DNA of 64,000 nucleotides, from NCBI RefSeq assembly GCF_018130615.1, contig NZ_JAFCKB010000011.1, forward strand, positions 124,001 to 188,000, given 5' to 3'. This document shows positions 18,068 to 27,579 of the stretch, piece by piece. Origin of the DNA: Bradyrhizobium manausense (GTDB taxonomy: Bacteria > Pseudomonadota > Alphaproteobacteria > Rhizobiales > Xanthobacteraceae). The number at the start of each line of letters is the position of its first letter. Within the stretch, counting starts at the first letter, position 1. The notes below the pieces were generated by a model, which made no database searches, had not been told where the DNA came from, and saw only the letters and a list, made by a program, of their open reading frames with translations. The position numbers and the translations under genes were made by a program.

Positions 18068-18586
18068 TCAGCTCCGCAGTTCTTCAGCGAGCCGCCGCTC
18101 TATGAAGGTGCGTTCAACTTCAGTCAATTGCGTGTTCAGGAGCTTTCGGTATCGTCGCACGTTTGCGTCGCGCGTCCATCGCGAATGATTTGCTGTGCGC
18201 GGCGCTGGCATTGGCCGATGCCGCCTCGTCGCTGCATGCCTTCCGAACACACGCTGCGGTTCGACGGACGCCGTGCAATCAAGCGTGCTGAGACGAGGCA
18301 GCCGCATGGCCAATGCCCCACGTGGCGGCGGATCGTCCTCGTCGTCAAGCTGCTTCAGCGCCGCCAGGATGTCGTCCAGATGCAGCCGGTGCGGGATTCC
18401 GGGGACTTCGCGAAGCGAGGGGCGCGATTCGACGACATACATATCCGATGCCCAGGACGACAAGATGACTCGCTTCTCGTCGGTCGACAGCTTGGCATCG
18501 TTCAGGACATCGTCAGGTGAATTGTAATGAGATACCGGGTGGAAAAAGGGGCCAACATTGTTGGCGGTACGATTGGCCTGGCTCAT
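18068..18586 (-). CDS. Conserved hypothetical protein with C-terminal RYRxLLxTxL motif
   Basis: A 172-residue protein; AGGAG precedes the ATG at 18586 by 7 bases. The N-terminal part (NVGPFFHPVSHYNSPDDVL, KRVILSSWASDMYVVES, IPHRLHLDDILAALKQLDDE) looks like a self-contained small protein of roughly 90-100 residues. The last 35 residues (NVRRYRKLLNTQL, RTFIERRLAEELRS) are a copy of the short helical motif found at 17846 and 27071. The middle part is low-complexity and basic. The gene may thus be a fusion of two small stress-island proteins through a former intergenic stretch. Function unknown. Confidence 0.6.
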   Translation of the reverse strand: MSQANRTANNVGPFFHPVSHYNSPDDVLNDAKLSTDEKRVILSSWASDMYVVESRPSLREVPGIPHRLHLDDILAALKQLDDEDDPPPRGALAMRLPRLSTLDCTASVEPQRVFGRHAATRRHRPMPAPRTANHSRWTRDANVRRYRKLLNTQLTEVERTFIERRLAEELRS

Positions 18587-18642
18587 GTTGTGTCTCCTAT
18601 TGCTCCTTTCGTCGAGAGACAGGTTGATTTGAGAGGATCTCA

Positions 18643-18669
18643 AAGGCGGCGGCATTGTGCCGCCGCCTT
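18643..18669 (-). terminator. Terminator-like hairpin downstream of hsp20 (18676)
   Basis: AAGGCGGCGGCA (18643-18654) and TGCCGCCGCCTT (18658-18669) form a perfect 12-bp stem with a 3-base loop immediately after the stop of the Hsp20 gene. The T run is weak, so it may be an attenuator or mRNA-stabilising hairpin between the hsp20 and the following gene. Confidence 0.55.
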
Positions 18670-18675
18670 CGGTTC

Positions 18676-19173
18676 TCAGTTGGTGTTGATCGCGATACGC
18701 TTGACGTTGCGGTTTGACTGCTCAGACTTCGGAAGTGTTACCGTGAGCACGCCGTTCTTGAAGTCCGCTTGCGCCTTGTCTTCTTCGACGCCCTCCAGCG
18801 AAATCTGGCGTTCGAACGATCCGTAGTAGCGTTCGCTGACGAACTTTGAGTCGTCACTACGCTCAGCCTTCTTCTCGCCGCGGATCGAAAGAACGCCGTT
18901 GGCAATCTCGACCTGGACGTCCTTTTCGCTGAGACCCGGAAGTTCGGCGGAAACCGTCACCGCCTTGTCAGTTTCACCGAGTTCGAGCCGAGGCCAGGCG
19001 AATTGGCCCTCCATCAATGGATTGCCAAGACGACCTAGCGAGCCGAACCCGCGAAACGCGTCGTCGAAAAGCCGGTTCATCTCGCGATGAAGCGTGAGAA
19101 ATGGATCGAAAGGCTCCTGACGGGTTGAGAGCTGCTGACCTTTCGTCCACGGAACAAGATCACGAATAGCCAT
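18676..19173 (-). CDS. Small heat-shock protein Hsp20
   Basis: A 165-residue cytosolic chaperone of the alpha-crystallin family. The crystallin domain runs from about residue 55 to 150 and ends in the signature NGVLTVTLPK; the N-terminal arm carries PFDPFLTLHREMNRLFDDAF. Lacking a clear C-terminal IxI motif but ending RIAIN. It holds denatured proteins for refolding by DnaK or GroEL. AAGGAGG lies 7 bases before the start. It follows the hsp20 at 19251 by 77 bases on the same strand, so they may be co-transcribed from the RpoH-like promoter near 19844. Confidence 0.88.
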   Translation of the reverse strand: MAIRDLVPWTKGQQLSTRQEPFDPFLTLHREMNRLFDDAFRGFGSLGRLGNPLMEGQFAWPRLELGETDKAVTVSAELPGLSEKDVQVEIANGVLSIRGEKKAERSDDSKFVSERYYGSFERQISLEGVEEDKAQADFKNGVLTVTLPKSEQSNRNVKRIAINTN

Positions 19174-19250
19174 GATATCCTCCTTGACATGAAGCTGATC
19201 GACGCGCGGACAAATTGCGGCCCGTGCGGCGAGATCAAGCGAAAGGCGGG

Positions 19251-19700
19251 CTAAGCTGCCTTCTGCGTGATTTGCCCGGCCGGGGCGCCACCGCCGATGG
19301 CGATGCGCCGGGGCTTCATGGCCTCGGGGATTTCGCGGACGAGCTCGATCCGGAGCAGGCCGTTGTCGAACGCGGCAGTTTTCACCTGGACGTAGTCAGC
19401 AAGGTTGAATTGCCGCTTGAACGGCCGAGCCGAAATGCCCTGGTAGAGATATTCGTGCTGGTCCTTGCCGCCCTTGCGGCCTTCCACGGTGAGCACGTTC
19501 TGCTCGGCCGTCACCGCGATCTCATCGGGGCCGAATCCGGCCAGCGCCAGCGAGATCTGATAACGATCTTCGCCGAGCCGTTCGATGTTATAGGGCGGGT
19601 AACTGTCCTCGGTCCTGTGCTGGGTTTCGTCGAGGAGATCGAAAAGGCGGTCGAAGCCGATGGTCGAACGCCACAGGGGAGCGAAATCGTAAGTCCTCAT
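19251..19700 (-). CDS. Small heat-shock protein Hsp20, IbpA-like (rhizobial class A)
   Basis: A 149-residue protein starting MRTYDFAPLWRSTIGFDRLF, the conserved N-terminus of rhizobial class A Hsp20 (HspA/IbpA type). The crystallin domain spans about residues 35-125, with YPPYNIER, ISLALAGFGPDEI and LVREIPEAMKPRRIAI at its end (IxI-like motif). The start at 19700 follows AGGAGGA. The leader contains a ROSE-like thermosensor and the upstream region an RpoH-like promoter, so it should be induced by heat both transcriptionally and translationally. It is closely related to the gene at 27580. Confidence 0.88.
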   Translation of the reverse strand: MRTYDFAPLWRSTIGFDRLFDLLDETQHRTEDSYPPYNIERLGEDRYQISLALAGFGPDEIAVTAEQNVLTVEGRKGGKDQHEYLYQGISARPFKRQFNLADYVQVKTAAFDNGLLRIELVREIPEAMKPRRIAIGGGAPAGQITQKAA

Positions 19701-19815
19701 AGCCAAGTCCTCCTGAGAGCAAGATGGATACGAAGGAGCGCAAGACACCAGTGTCTGGCGCCCTGTTCAGTTCACCGGACCCAAAGCTGGCGCCCGGCAC
19801 CGCTGTAAGCGGCAA
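19701..19815 (-). promoter_or_regulatory. ROSE-like RNA thermosensor in hsp20 leader
   Basis: The leader ends with CTTGCT (read from 19723 to 19718) then AGGAGGA (19714-19708) before the start at 19700. ROSE elements hide the Shine-Dalgarno sequence by pairing it with a conserved U(U/C)GCU stretch. A second hairpin (AGACAC/GTGTCT within GCGC arms, around 19740-19762) lies upstream. The leader of the hsp20 at 27580 has the same layout with a different but complementary stem, which supports a conserved RNA fold. Confidence 0.7.
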
Positions 19816-19822
19816 AAAACGA

Positions 19823-19849
19823 CTTAGAAGAAGGGATATCGATTTCAAG
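19823..19849 (-). promoter_or_regulatory. RpoH-like heat-shock promoter for hsp20 (19251)
   Basis: Reading the minus strand, CTTGAA (19849-19844) is a sigma-32 type -35 box, followed 14 bases later by CTTCTAAG (19830-19823) as candidate -10. An AAAATTTT-like block and a CGCCC precede the -35, as they do before groES and the hsp20 at 27580. Confidence 0.55.
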
Positions 19850-19886
19850 GGCGTCCCGAAAAATTTTTGCGGCGATTTTCCTTCGG

Positions 19887-20064
19887 TTAATTTTGCGTTG
19901 CAGCTTGCGCAGCGAGACCTTCCAGCCAAGTTTCGGCCTCGCTGACCAAGCGCATCAGCCGGCGCCGTTCTTCGGTCGAGGGGCTGGGATCGTCGCGCAG
20001 TTTTTTGCAATGCAGAATGACCCGCCGCTCGTTCGCGATCAGGAAACTGTGTGGAGCAGCGCAA
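19887..20064 (-). pseudogene. Possible relic of a small stress-island protein
   Basis: The C-terminal part of the frame reads HCKKLRDDPSPSTEERRRLM then EAETWLEGLAAQ, which looks like a genuine charged helical protein. No ATG or GTG start with a ribosome binding site is present between it and the kinase gene stop at 20101. It may be a degraded gene or one with an unusual start. Weak call. Confidence 0.25.
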
Positions 20065-20100
20065 TGTCGCGAGGGCAGCGAAGCCAAACTCGATTGGATT

Positions 20101-21156
20101 TTACGTCGGAACGGCGATTTCGCAAACCAGCCCTTCCGCGCGCCAGTCAAAGAGCACCTTGCCGCCAAGTGGCCTGATGGTTCCTTCGATGAGGCGACTA
20201 CCGAAGCCCTTGCGTTCGGGCGCATTTACTTTCGGACCGCCCAATTCGGTCCAACGGAGTATTACCTGTCCATCCTCGGTGCGCAACCACGTCAATGCAA
20301 TCCGGCCTTTCGCGTTCGATAGCGCTCCATACTTGGCAGCGTTGGTTGCCAATTCATGCAGAACCACAGCAATCGCCTGCGCAGCGGTGGGTTCTAATAC
20401 GGTTTGCACACCCCCCATCACAATCCGCTTGTCGTGGCCCTCCTGGAGATAAGGGGCAAGCTCCTGCTTGGCGATCGCCGAGACTTCCGCTCCTGTCCAC
20501 CGCGCTTCAACGAACAGCGAGTGAACATTTGCCATCGCTTGGATACGCCCGCTGATCACTTCCTTGAGGCGCTCGCAGGTGTCGGACTGAGAAAGATTGA
20601 TGATTGCCTGTACGTTCGCGAGGATGTTCTTGCTTCGGTGCTCCGCCTCGCGCGCCAGAACGCTAATCTGCTCCTGAGCTCGCTTGTGCTCGGTAATATC
20701 CCTCGCAATCTTTGATGCGCCAATGATGTTGCCGTGGGCATCTTTGACAGGAGAAATGGTCAGCGAAACGACGATTGAGCTACCATCTTTACGTCGCCGA
20801 ACGGTCTCAAAATGGTCGATGCGCTCACCTCGTCGGATGCGGGTTAAAATCTCGCGTTCTTCGCTTTGTCGGTCCTCCGGGATCACAAGTGTAATGGGCT
20901 GGCCGATCGCCTCGGCGGCCGAATAGCCGAAGATGCGCTCAGCCGCCCTGTTCCAGCTTGTAATAATGCCGTCCAGATTTTTGCTAACGATCACATCGTC
21001 GCTATTCTCAACTATGGAGGCCAGCAGATTGGCCAAGCGCTCGGCACGTTCCAGGGCCGGCTCGCTGACGAGAGGTTCGCGTTGAAGCCCCGACTGTTCT
21101 TTAGTCGCCAATGGGGACCCCCAAAACCCGGATGTGCACTGCAGTAGGTGCGCCAA
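20101..21156 (-). CDS. PAS-domain sensor histidine kinase, HWE/HisKA_2 type
   Basis: Up to 351 residues. A PAS domain (about 45-155: IVENSDDVIVSKNLDGIITSW stretch, ERIFGYSAAEAIGQP, and the PAC end GASKIARDITEHKRAQE) precedes a kinase core with EAEHRSKNILANVQAI, the HWE-family phosphoacceptor His box. The ATPase shows HELATNAAKYGAL and GFGSRLIEGTI. Such kinases feed the PhyR-NepR-EcfG general stress response in alphaproteobacteria. The start is uncertain: only TTG is available at 21156 and no ATG occurs early, so the first 30-40 residues may be untranslated. Position in the heat-shock island suits a stress sensor. Confidence 0.75.
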   Translation of the reverse strand: MAHLLQCTSGFWGSPLATKEQSGLQREPLVSEPALERAERLANLLASIVENSDDVIVSKNLDGIITSWNRAAERIFGYSAAEAIGQPITLVIPEDRQSEEREILTRIRRGERIDHFETVRRRKDGSSIVVSLTISPVKDAHGNIIGASKIARDITEHKRAQEQISVLAREAEHRSKNILANVQAIINLSQSDTCERLKEVISGRIQAMANVHSLFVEARWTGAEVSAIAKQELAPYLQEGHDKRIVMGGVQTVLEPTAAQAIAVVLHELATNAAKYGALSNAKGRIALTWLRTEDGQVILRWTELGGPKVNAPERKGFGSRLIEGTIRPLGGKVLFDWRAEGLVCEIAVPT

Positions 21157-21532
21157 TCATAGCACTGAACGCAAAGGCAAGAAGTCTCCATTGGCACGGT
21201 TTCAGCGGAAATTGTCGGTGCCTTCGTCCAACTCGCATCCATCCGGCTATGGCTGGCTGCGCGTTTCGAGTCCGCGCCCTTAGGTCATCCGACCGGGCCG
21301 ACCACCTCGATGGGGAGGATGATCTTGTTACGGGTTTCAATGGCCAACATGAGCGAGAAAGTTTTCCAGCGCAACGCGGACTGCACTTTGGCGTCATCTA
21401 ACCCGCTCGGCCAACGTTCGTCAGTGAAAACCGGTCTCGTCCGTGTTCTATCCCAGGCTGTAACCCCATGGCGTGGCACCATTCTCGGCGCCAACGCCGA
21501 GGTCATCGAGTCGAAATTCCGAAGTACCCGCG
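21157..21532. other. Intergenic region between kinase and hsp20 genes
   Basis: About 375 bases with only shadow-like open frames and no clear motif. Confidence 0.4.
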
Positions 21533-21931
21533 CTAACTCACTTGAATTTTGCGCGGCTTGGCCTGCTCGGCTTTGGGCAGCACAATCGTGACCACGCCAT
21601 CTTTCATTTGGGCGCTGATCTTGCTCTGGTCGACCTTGTTGGAAATCTGAAAGCTGCGCGCGTAGTGACCCACGTTGTATTCGGTGTAGACGGGCTGCAT
21701 CCCTTCATACTTCGAGAAATCAATCCGACCTTCAATAGTGACGACGTCATCCTCGACGCTCGCCTCGATGCTATTGCGATCGACGCCCGGCATCTCCAGC
21801 ACGACCGTCAGCGCCTCGGGAGTCTCGAATATGTCCGTCACTGGCACGAATGCCCGTCCAGGCGTCGTGCCTTCGGTTTTCTTTTCGACCTCGCGCTTCT
21901 GCTGAACCTGTAGTTCCTGAGACTCTGCCAT
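21533..21931 (-). CDS. Small heat-shock protein Hsp20
   Basis: A 132-residue Hsp20. A short charged, Glu/Lys-rich N-terminal arm (residues 1-25) is followed by the alpha-crystallin domain: FVPVTDIFETPEALTVVLEM, GVDRNSIEASVEDDVVTIEG and the ending DGVVTIVLPKAEQAKPRKI. It belongs to the short-arm type found in many alphaproteobacteria. It is the second gene of a pair with the hsp20 at 21943 (11-base gap), so the two products probably co-assemble or act together. The AGGGAGG near 21937 is its ribosome binding site. Confidence 0.88.
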   Translation of the reverse strand: MAESQELQVQQKREVEKKTEGTTPGRAFVPVTDIFETPEALTVVLEMPGVDRNSIEASVEDDVVTIEGRIDFSKYEGMQPVYTEYNVGHYARSFQISNKVDQSKISAQMKDGVVTIVLPKAEQAKPRKIQVS

Positions 21932-21942
21932 GGTAGCCTCCC

Positions 21943-22368
21943 TTAGCTTACCTTGATGGAACGCGGCTTATCGGCCTCTGCCCGCGGTATGAACAGCGCG
22001 AGGATGCCATCGCGATATTCGGCCTTGATTCGATCAGGTTCGATCCGAATCGGCACCGATAACGTCCGGTCGAACACGCCACTGATACGCTCGCGGCGAT
22101 GGACACTTGCCTGCTCTCCATAGGCGATCGTCTTTTTGCCTCGGATGCGAATGGTATTTTCCTTCGCTTCGATCTCCAGATCGTTTTTGTCGACACCTGG
22201 CAGTTCGACGACAGCAACAAGGTCGCCATCCTTCTGGAACATATTGATTGGCGGGAAACTGCCGATCGCAGCCGTTCCACGTCCCATCCAGTCGCTTGCG
22301 ACGCGTGCGTCGAGTGCGCGCTGCAGAGCCAGCAGCGCTTCAAATGGGTCACTAAAGCCAGCGAACAT
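21943..22368 (-). CDS. Small heat-shock protein Hsp20
   Basis: A 141-residue Hsp20. The N-terminal arm (FAGFSDPFEALLALQRALDA) is hydrophobic; the crystallin domain runs about residues 42-135, with VAVVELPGVDKNDLEIEAKE and the end DGILALFIPRAEADKPRSI. GGAGGA lies 4 bases before the ATG at 22368; a longer upstream frame is not like the family. It is the promoter-proximal gene of the pair with 21533-21931. Confidence 0.85.
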   Translation of the reverse strand: MFAGFSDPFEALLALQRALDARVASDWMGRGTAAIGSFPPINMFQKDGDLVAVVELPGVDKNDLEIEAKENTIRIRGKKTIAYGEQASVHRRERISGVFDRTLSVPIRIEPDRIKAEYRDGILALFIPRAEADKPRSIKVS

Positions 22369-22460
22369 TTGTTCCTCCATTGACGGCCTTAAAGGGATAG
22401 CTGTTCGACCGAAGCAACGCGGACCGCGAGTCGCTGTCCGCATTGCTGATGAAGCAGCAA

Positions 22461-22793
22461 TCAACTTAATGTCGACGAGGTCAGATCCTGAGGCGATTTC
22501 AGGACACCCCAAGGTGTGATGCTCGGGAACATGAGCGTATCGATCCTCAGCGTCGGCGCCGATGCCTTCCAGTTCATCCAAGGCATCGAATCGAGATATC
22601 GGATTGGTGGCAAACGCAGCATGTCGCCAGCTCTCGCTCTATCCCGGTCCGGCGAACTCTCCGTTCCCCAAGCTGCCAGCGACGGCAGCATCAAGGCCGA
22701 TGCAAGCAATGCCGTCATCAGACGTTGCATGATGCGACTGTCGGCTTGATCTTTCTCCGCACGAGCGGAGCCAATGGTTTGATCTTTGATCAT
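22461..22793 (-). CDS. Small exported protein of unknown function
   Basis: A 110-residue protein from the ATG at 22793, which is preceded by AGGAGG at good spacing. After a charged lead, residues 22-42 (MQRLMTALLASALMLPSLAA) look like a signal peptide; an internal start at residue 22 would give a standard one. The mature part is short and rich in Pro, Leu and Trp (LPPIRYLDSMPWMNW). I do not recognise it. It lies between groEL and the hsp20 pair on the same strand, so it may be heat induced. Confidence 0.5.
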   Translation of the reverse strand: MIKDQTIGSARAEKDQADSRIMQRLMTALLASALMLPSLAAWGTESSPDRDRARAGDMLRLPPIRYLDSMPWMNWKASAPTLRIDTLMFPSITPWGVLKSPQDLTSSTLS

Positions 22794-22964
22794 CTCATCC
22801 TCCTATCGTTGGAAAACTTACCCATGCGATGGTCGCAAATCTTTGGGGCCAGCATGAGCCAATTCAGGTAGCCCCACTCCTGAGCAACAGAGCTTCGATC
22901 TGGGTGCCATTTTGGATCCCCGTCTCTCGTTGTGTTGGCGATCTCCTTGCTTAGAGGTGGAGCA

Positions 22965-22993
22965 AGCGCCCGGCCGTCGGACGGCCGGGCGCT
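22965..22993. terminator. Strong hairpin after groEL
   Basis: AGCGCCCGGCCGT (22965-22977) and ACGGCCGGGCGCT (22981-22993) form a perfect 13-bp GC-rich stem with a 3-base loop, just beyond the groEL stop at 23001. The T-rich flank (TCTTTT, 22995-23001) is on the plus strand, so factor-independent termination works best for that direction; for groEL it would act as a mRNA 3' end or bidirectional terminator. Confidence 0.6.
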
Positions 22994-23000
22994 CGTCTTT

Positions 23001-24662
<1,662 letters not shown>

Positions 24663-24671
24663 TCAGCGGGG

Positions 24672-24986
24672 TCAGGCGGCCTTCTTCAACTTGCCGCTGT
24701 GTTCGACGATGCCCAGGAGATCGCTCTCCTTCATGATCAGGAGATCCTGGCCATCGATTTTCACCTCGGTGCCCGACCATTTGCCGAACAAGACCCGGTC
24801 GCCGGTCTTCACATCGAGCGGGACCAATTGACCTTGCTCATTCCGCGCGCCCGGACCAGCAGCGATGATCTCGCCTTCCTGCGGCTTCTCCTTTGCGGTA
24901 TCGGGAATGATGATGCCGCCGGCAGTCTTCTCCTCGGCATCGATGCGGCGCACGAGCACACGGTCGTGCAACGGACGGAAATGCAT
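24672..24986 (-). CDS. groES: 10-kDa co-chaperonin GroES
   Basis: A 104-residue co-chaperonin. It shows [33 protein letters not shown] in its first third, where the mobile loop is, then the dome and [15 protein letters not shown]. The ATG at 24986 is chosen because AAGGAGG lies 6 bases upstream; the ATG two codons earlier abuts the ribosome binding site. GroES caps the GroEL ring. First gene of the groES-groEL operon. Confidence 0.96.
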   Translation of the reverse strand: MHFRPLHDRVLVRRIDAEEKTAGGIIIPDTAKEKPQEGEIIAAGPGARNEQGQLVPLDVKTGDRVLFGKWSGTEVKIDGQDLLIMKESDLLGIVEHSGKLKKAA

Positions 24987-25057
24987 GCACATCCTCCTTA
25001 ACAGTCTAGCGATGTCATTTAACCGGGGCCGGTAACCAGCCCCCGGCGGAAAAACGA

Positions 25058-25086
25058 CCTAGGAACCGAAAAAATCCAATTCAAGA
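25058..25086 (-). promoter_or_regulatory. RpoH-like promoter for groES-groEL
   Basis: On the minus strand CTTGAA (25086-25081) is followed after about 15 bases by TTCCTAGG (around 25066-25059). The bases before the -35 (AAAATTTT, then CCGCCCCT) match those before the two ROSE-controlled hsp20 genes. No CIRCE element (TTAGCACTC repeat) is present, so HrcA control is unlikely. A GC-rich imperfect hairpin (25022-25052) lies in the leader. Confidence 0.55.
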
Positions 25087-25473
25087 GGGGCGGCTAAAAT
25101 TTTTGGCACTCCCAACAAAGGACTGCCAATGCGCTCTTGAACAGCTTGCCGCGGCGACCCAACCGGACGCACGACAATCCTTGTAAAATATTGTTATTAA
25201 ATGAGAAATTTCGCTTGCGGTCCGAACCGGTGCGGGGGATCTCTGCTGCCCATATGGTCCCGGACCATGCTAGTCCCTGGGGTGCTGTTGCTGGCACCGC
25301 CTCGCGCATTGCCGCTGCAAGCGACTATGACCTGGCCGGCATCAGGACCTGCGCGTCGTTGGTGGTGATCGAAATTGGTGCCTGGTGACTTGGAAACAGA
25401 TCGCGGCGTCACTAAGTGGTAGAACCGAAAGTGCGAACCCTACGGTTAGGACCCGTAAGCACGAGGTGGTGTC
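25087..25473. other. Intergenic region upstream of the groES promoter
   Basis: About 385 bases without a supported gene. An AT-rich patch near 25180-25210 may hold the promoter of the 66-residue gene at 25474, but no clean boxes are seen. Confidence 0.4.
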
Positions 25474-25674
25474 ATGAAAGTTCGCCGCCGTTTTAAGCAA
25501 ACCGTTACCCTCGAAGGACGGCTCGCCTACGAAGCCAAACGCATTAGAGACGAAGCAAAAAAGCTTCCTCCAGGGCCGGAGCAAGCAGAGCTTCTACGAA
25601 AGGCTCGCGAAAACGAAATGGTAGCCGAAGTAGCTGGCTGGATCACATCTCGCGGACTACAGCCACCGAAGTGA
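25474..25674 (+). CDS. Small conserved hypothetical protein (66 aa)
   Basis: A charged helical protein beginning MKVRRRFKQTVTLEGRLA and continuing YEAKRIRDEAKKLPPG and ELLRKAREN. I recall closely similar short proteins (MKVRRRFKQT-start) as abundant multicopy hypotheticals in Bradyrhizobium, which supports both the gene and the organism group. The start follows ACGAGGTGGTGTC; AGGTGG is a fair ribosome binding site. No function is known to me. Confidence 0.65.
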   Translation: MKVRRRFKQTVTLEGRLAYEAKRIRDEAKKLPPGPEQAELLRKARENEMVAEVAGWITSRGLQPPK

Positions 25675-25773
25675 GACGACTTCCTTTGACGGCTTCAGAT
25701 CATTCGTCTCTGACAGCCTTACATGCCAGGCGCGCTACCCTCCGAAATCCGCGTGAATTCCTAAAGTACTGGC

Positions 25774-25989
25774 TCAACGCGGCAAGCAAGCCTTTACTTC
25801 GGTAAGACAAGCATCCAATTGCGCCTTTATCTCACGCACCTGCTCCTCCAACGCTGCGAACGAGGCTTCACGGGCCGTGAGCACAGTCCTACCGTCCTGG
25901 TCAAGAGAGCCAGCTGCAATTCCAAGATAAGCTCTCGGCGGCAGCTTACCTTGGCCACACTCAATGACAGTCTCTATACGGATTGCCAT
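25774..25989 (-). CDS. Small hypothetical protein (71 aa)
   Basis: A short protein whose last half (FAALEEQVREIKAQLDACLTEVKACL stretch) is a predicted coiled coil, preceded by GRTVLTAREA. The ATG at 25989 follows GAGG at 8 bases. I do not recognise the family; it sits in the row of small minus-strand stress-island genes. It may oligomerise through the coiled coil. Confidence 0.45.
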   Translation of the reverse strand: MAIRIETVIECGQGKLPPRAYLGIAAGSLDQDGRTVLTAREASFAALEEQVREIKAQLDACLTEVKACLPR

Positions 25990-26354
25990 GGTCAAACCTC
26001 GCCGGAGCGCAGCAGTTGGCCCTTACCTCTCTCATCTTCTGCTGCCAACGAGCTTCGAATGCGGAAGTCGTCTTAAAGAAATGGCGCCGCAAATTCGAAC
26101 CGCGAAGTCATTGGTCCTTGACGGCAAGCGATCTAGAGCAGCGTGGGCAATCTTCAAGAGCGGGTGCCCGAGCGAAGGCTCCAGAATATCTTCGATCGGC
26201 GTCATACAGCGGATCGACCGGCAAGCGTATGGAACTCGCCGAGCCTGAACTGTCGGCCAGGTTTGAACCCATTGCTTCGGGCGAGGTTCACAGAGTGTCA
26301 TCCTGCATCAAAGGCCCGAGGGTGAATTCGGGACCCCTCAATACCAAAATTCGC
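25990..26354. other. Intergenic region, about 365 bases
   Basis: No gene, repeat or strong hairpin recognised; open frames here are shadows. Confidence 0.4.
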
Positions 26355-26573
26355 CTACTCTTCAATGGTAACCTGCGACTCGGTTGCGAGACCAGCAAGA
26401 GATTCCGCAAGAGTGTGGCGCAGAGCTTCATCTGAAGCATCGGTCGCTTTCCAGATGGTGATGTGCGGCACCTCGCTACGACCACTCCAGACAAGACTGT
26501 ACTTGCGGATTAGTCCGCTTGCCTTCACGCAATCAAGGGCCTCCGTCAACGCATCATGAACCTTCGTGGTCAT
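26355..26573 (-). CDS. Small hypothetical protein (72 aa)
   Basis: Starts MTTKVHDALTEALDCVKASG with GAGG 6 bases upstream. The middle (YSLVWSGRSEVPHITIW) is beta-like and the end (HTLAESLAGLATESQVTIEE) is helical, giving a compact alpha-beta pattern of unknown family. It follows the gene at 26612 closely on the same strand. Confidence 0.45.
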   Translation of the reverse strand: MTTKVHDALTEALDCVKASGLIRKYSLVWSGRSEVPHITIWKATDASDEALRHTLAESLAGLATESQVTIEE

Positions 26574-26611
26574 CACAACCTCATCGTGGGATGAGACGAT
26601 GCTGCTCCCCG

Positions 26612-26809
26612 TCATTCAAGTCCAGTCCGTACCATGGCTCGCGCCACCTCAAGCTCGCTAATCGCCTGGCGCAGCGCTGCTCGTGCCGCAGCCTTGTCGC
26701 CATTCGTGCAGGCTGCGCAGAGGTCTTCGAGATGGCGGGCCGCCGCCTTAGCGTGTGCGATAAGGTCTGCGGCACCCGCAAAGGTTGGGCGGCGCTTTTT
26801 GTCAATCAT
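26612..26809 (-). CDS. Small helical hypothetical protein (65 aa)
   Basis: A short Ala-rich helical protein: FAGAADLIAHAKAAARHLED, then DKAAARAALRQAISELEVAR. The ATG at 26809 follows GAAGG at 5 bases; an upstream GTG is less likely. Possibly a two-helix hairpin. It is the middle gene of a same-strand row from 27280 to 26355. Function unknown. Confidence 0.5.
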   Translation of the reverse strand: MIDKKRRPTFAGAADLIAHAKAAARHLEDLCAACTNGDKAAARAALRQAISELEVARAMVRTGLE

Positions 26810-26875
26810 TAAACCTTCTCCCACCTTTCTCTCGAGCGCGTGTCGCCAGGAGACGAGTGTGGCGACCGCAGAGGG

Positions 26876-27061
26876 CTAAGCCGCGCGTTGTACCTGGGGC
26901 GATCGCCCTTCGAGAAACTTCCGCAAAGCTTCCTCTTCTTCCTCCATACGCCGCTGGAAACGTTCCCGCTCAGCGCGGGAAGGAGCGGAATCGCGCAGGT
27001 GCCGATAGTGATCGATGATTTTCTCGTGCCCGCGGATAATGAAAGCTTCGAGCCCAGACAT
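26876..27061 (-). CDS. Small helical hypothetical protein (61 aa)
   Basis: A 61-residue protein, strongly charged and helical: IIDHYRHLRDSAPSRAERER, then RRMEEEEEALRKFLEG. AGAGG lies 7 bases before the ATG. It begins 9 bases after the stop of the RYRxLLxTxL-motif gene at 27071, suggesting an operon. It may be a distant relative of that family, since HYRHLRD resembles its core. Confidence 0.55.
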   Translation of the reverse strand: MSGLEAFIIRGHEKIIDHYRHLRDSAPSRAERERFQRRMEEEEEALRKFLEGRSPQVQRAA

Positions 27062-27070
27062 GGCGCGCCT

Positions 27071-27280
27071 CTACGCTGCTGCGTCCGCCGATTGCCCAAG
27101 CGCCGGCAGACTGAAGGGAAATGTCGCTTTGACAAGAGCTTCGGCTTCGGCCTGTTCTTCCTCCAGCCGCTTCGCAATGAAGGCCCGCTCCAGGTCCGAG
27201 ACTTGCGTCGCGAGCAACCGCTGGTAGCGGCGAATGTTGTTGCGGTACGCCCGCAGGCGGGCAAGGTTCTCCTCGATCAT
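27071..27280 (-). CDS. Small helical protein with RYxRLLxTxL motif, copy 3
   Basis: A 69-residue protein: LRAYRNNIRRYQRLLATQV then LERAFIAKRLEEEQAEAEAL, ending in a hydrophobic FPFSLPALG segment much like the FPLAIKL tail of the gene at 17846. AGGAG lies 6 bases before the ATG at 27280. It starts the small-gene row that ends at 26355 and faces the hsp20 at 27580 divergently, so it may share the heat-shock promoter region. Confidence 0.6.
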   Translation of the reverse strand: MIEENLARLRAYRNNIRRYQRLLATQVSDLERAFIAKRLEEEQAEAEALVKATFPFSLPALGQSADAAA

Positions 27281-27420
27281 CGTCGTCTCCTGACGGTCGT
27301 CATGCTTTCCTTGTGCAAGAGGAAAGCCCCCTGGCGCCGAAAATTTAGGCGTGGGCGGCCCACCGTCAAGACTCCGCGCGGCCACTCAACGGCTGGTTAG
27401 CCACGCCGTTGCGGGAAGCA

Positions 27421-27460
27421 AAAATTTTCCCCGCCCTCTTGAACTTTTTCCAGGCTTGAG
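27421..27460 (+). promoter_or_regulatory. RpoH-like promoter for hsp20 (27580)
   Basis: AAAATTTTCCCCGCCCT runs straight into CTTGAA (27438-27443). The same AAAATTTT / CGCCC / CTTGAA order is found before groES and the hsp20 at 19251. The -10 lies about 14 bases further and is not well defined (near CTTGAGG, 27455). Confidence 0.5.
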
Positions 27461-27479
27461 GATTCTTTTGGTCACGCAG

Positions 27480-27579
27480 AGATGCGGCCGGGGCGCCAAA
27501 TGGGCTCCGGACTGAAGGCGGGCACCGGCAGGTGTCCGGTGCCGGCTCGTACCCAACTTGCTCTCAGGAGGATTTGGCT
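27480..27579 (+). promoter_or_regulatory. ROSE-like RNA thermosensor in hsp20 leader
   Basis: A hairpin with a perfect 8-bp stem (GGCACCGG 27522-27529, CCGGTGCC 27537-27544) is followed by CTTGCT (27557-27562) and the Shine-Dalgarno AGGAGGA (27566-27572). The last 25 bases are almost the same as in the leader at 19701-19725, whereas the upper hairpin differs in sequence but keeps pairing. That is what a conserved RNA thermometer would show. Confidence 0.7.

Noticed and set aside
24993-25100. CIRCE element before groES
   Set aside because: No TTAGCACTC/GAGTGCTAA dyad; the region has an RpoH-like promoter and a GC-rich hairpin instead.
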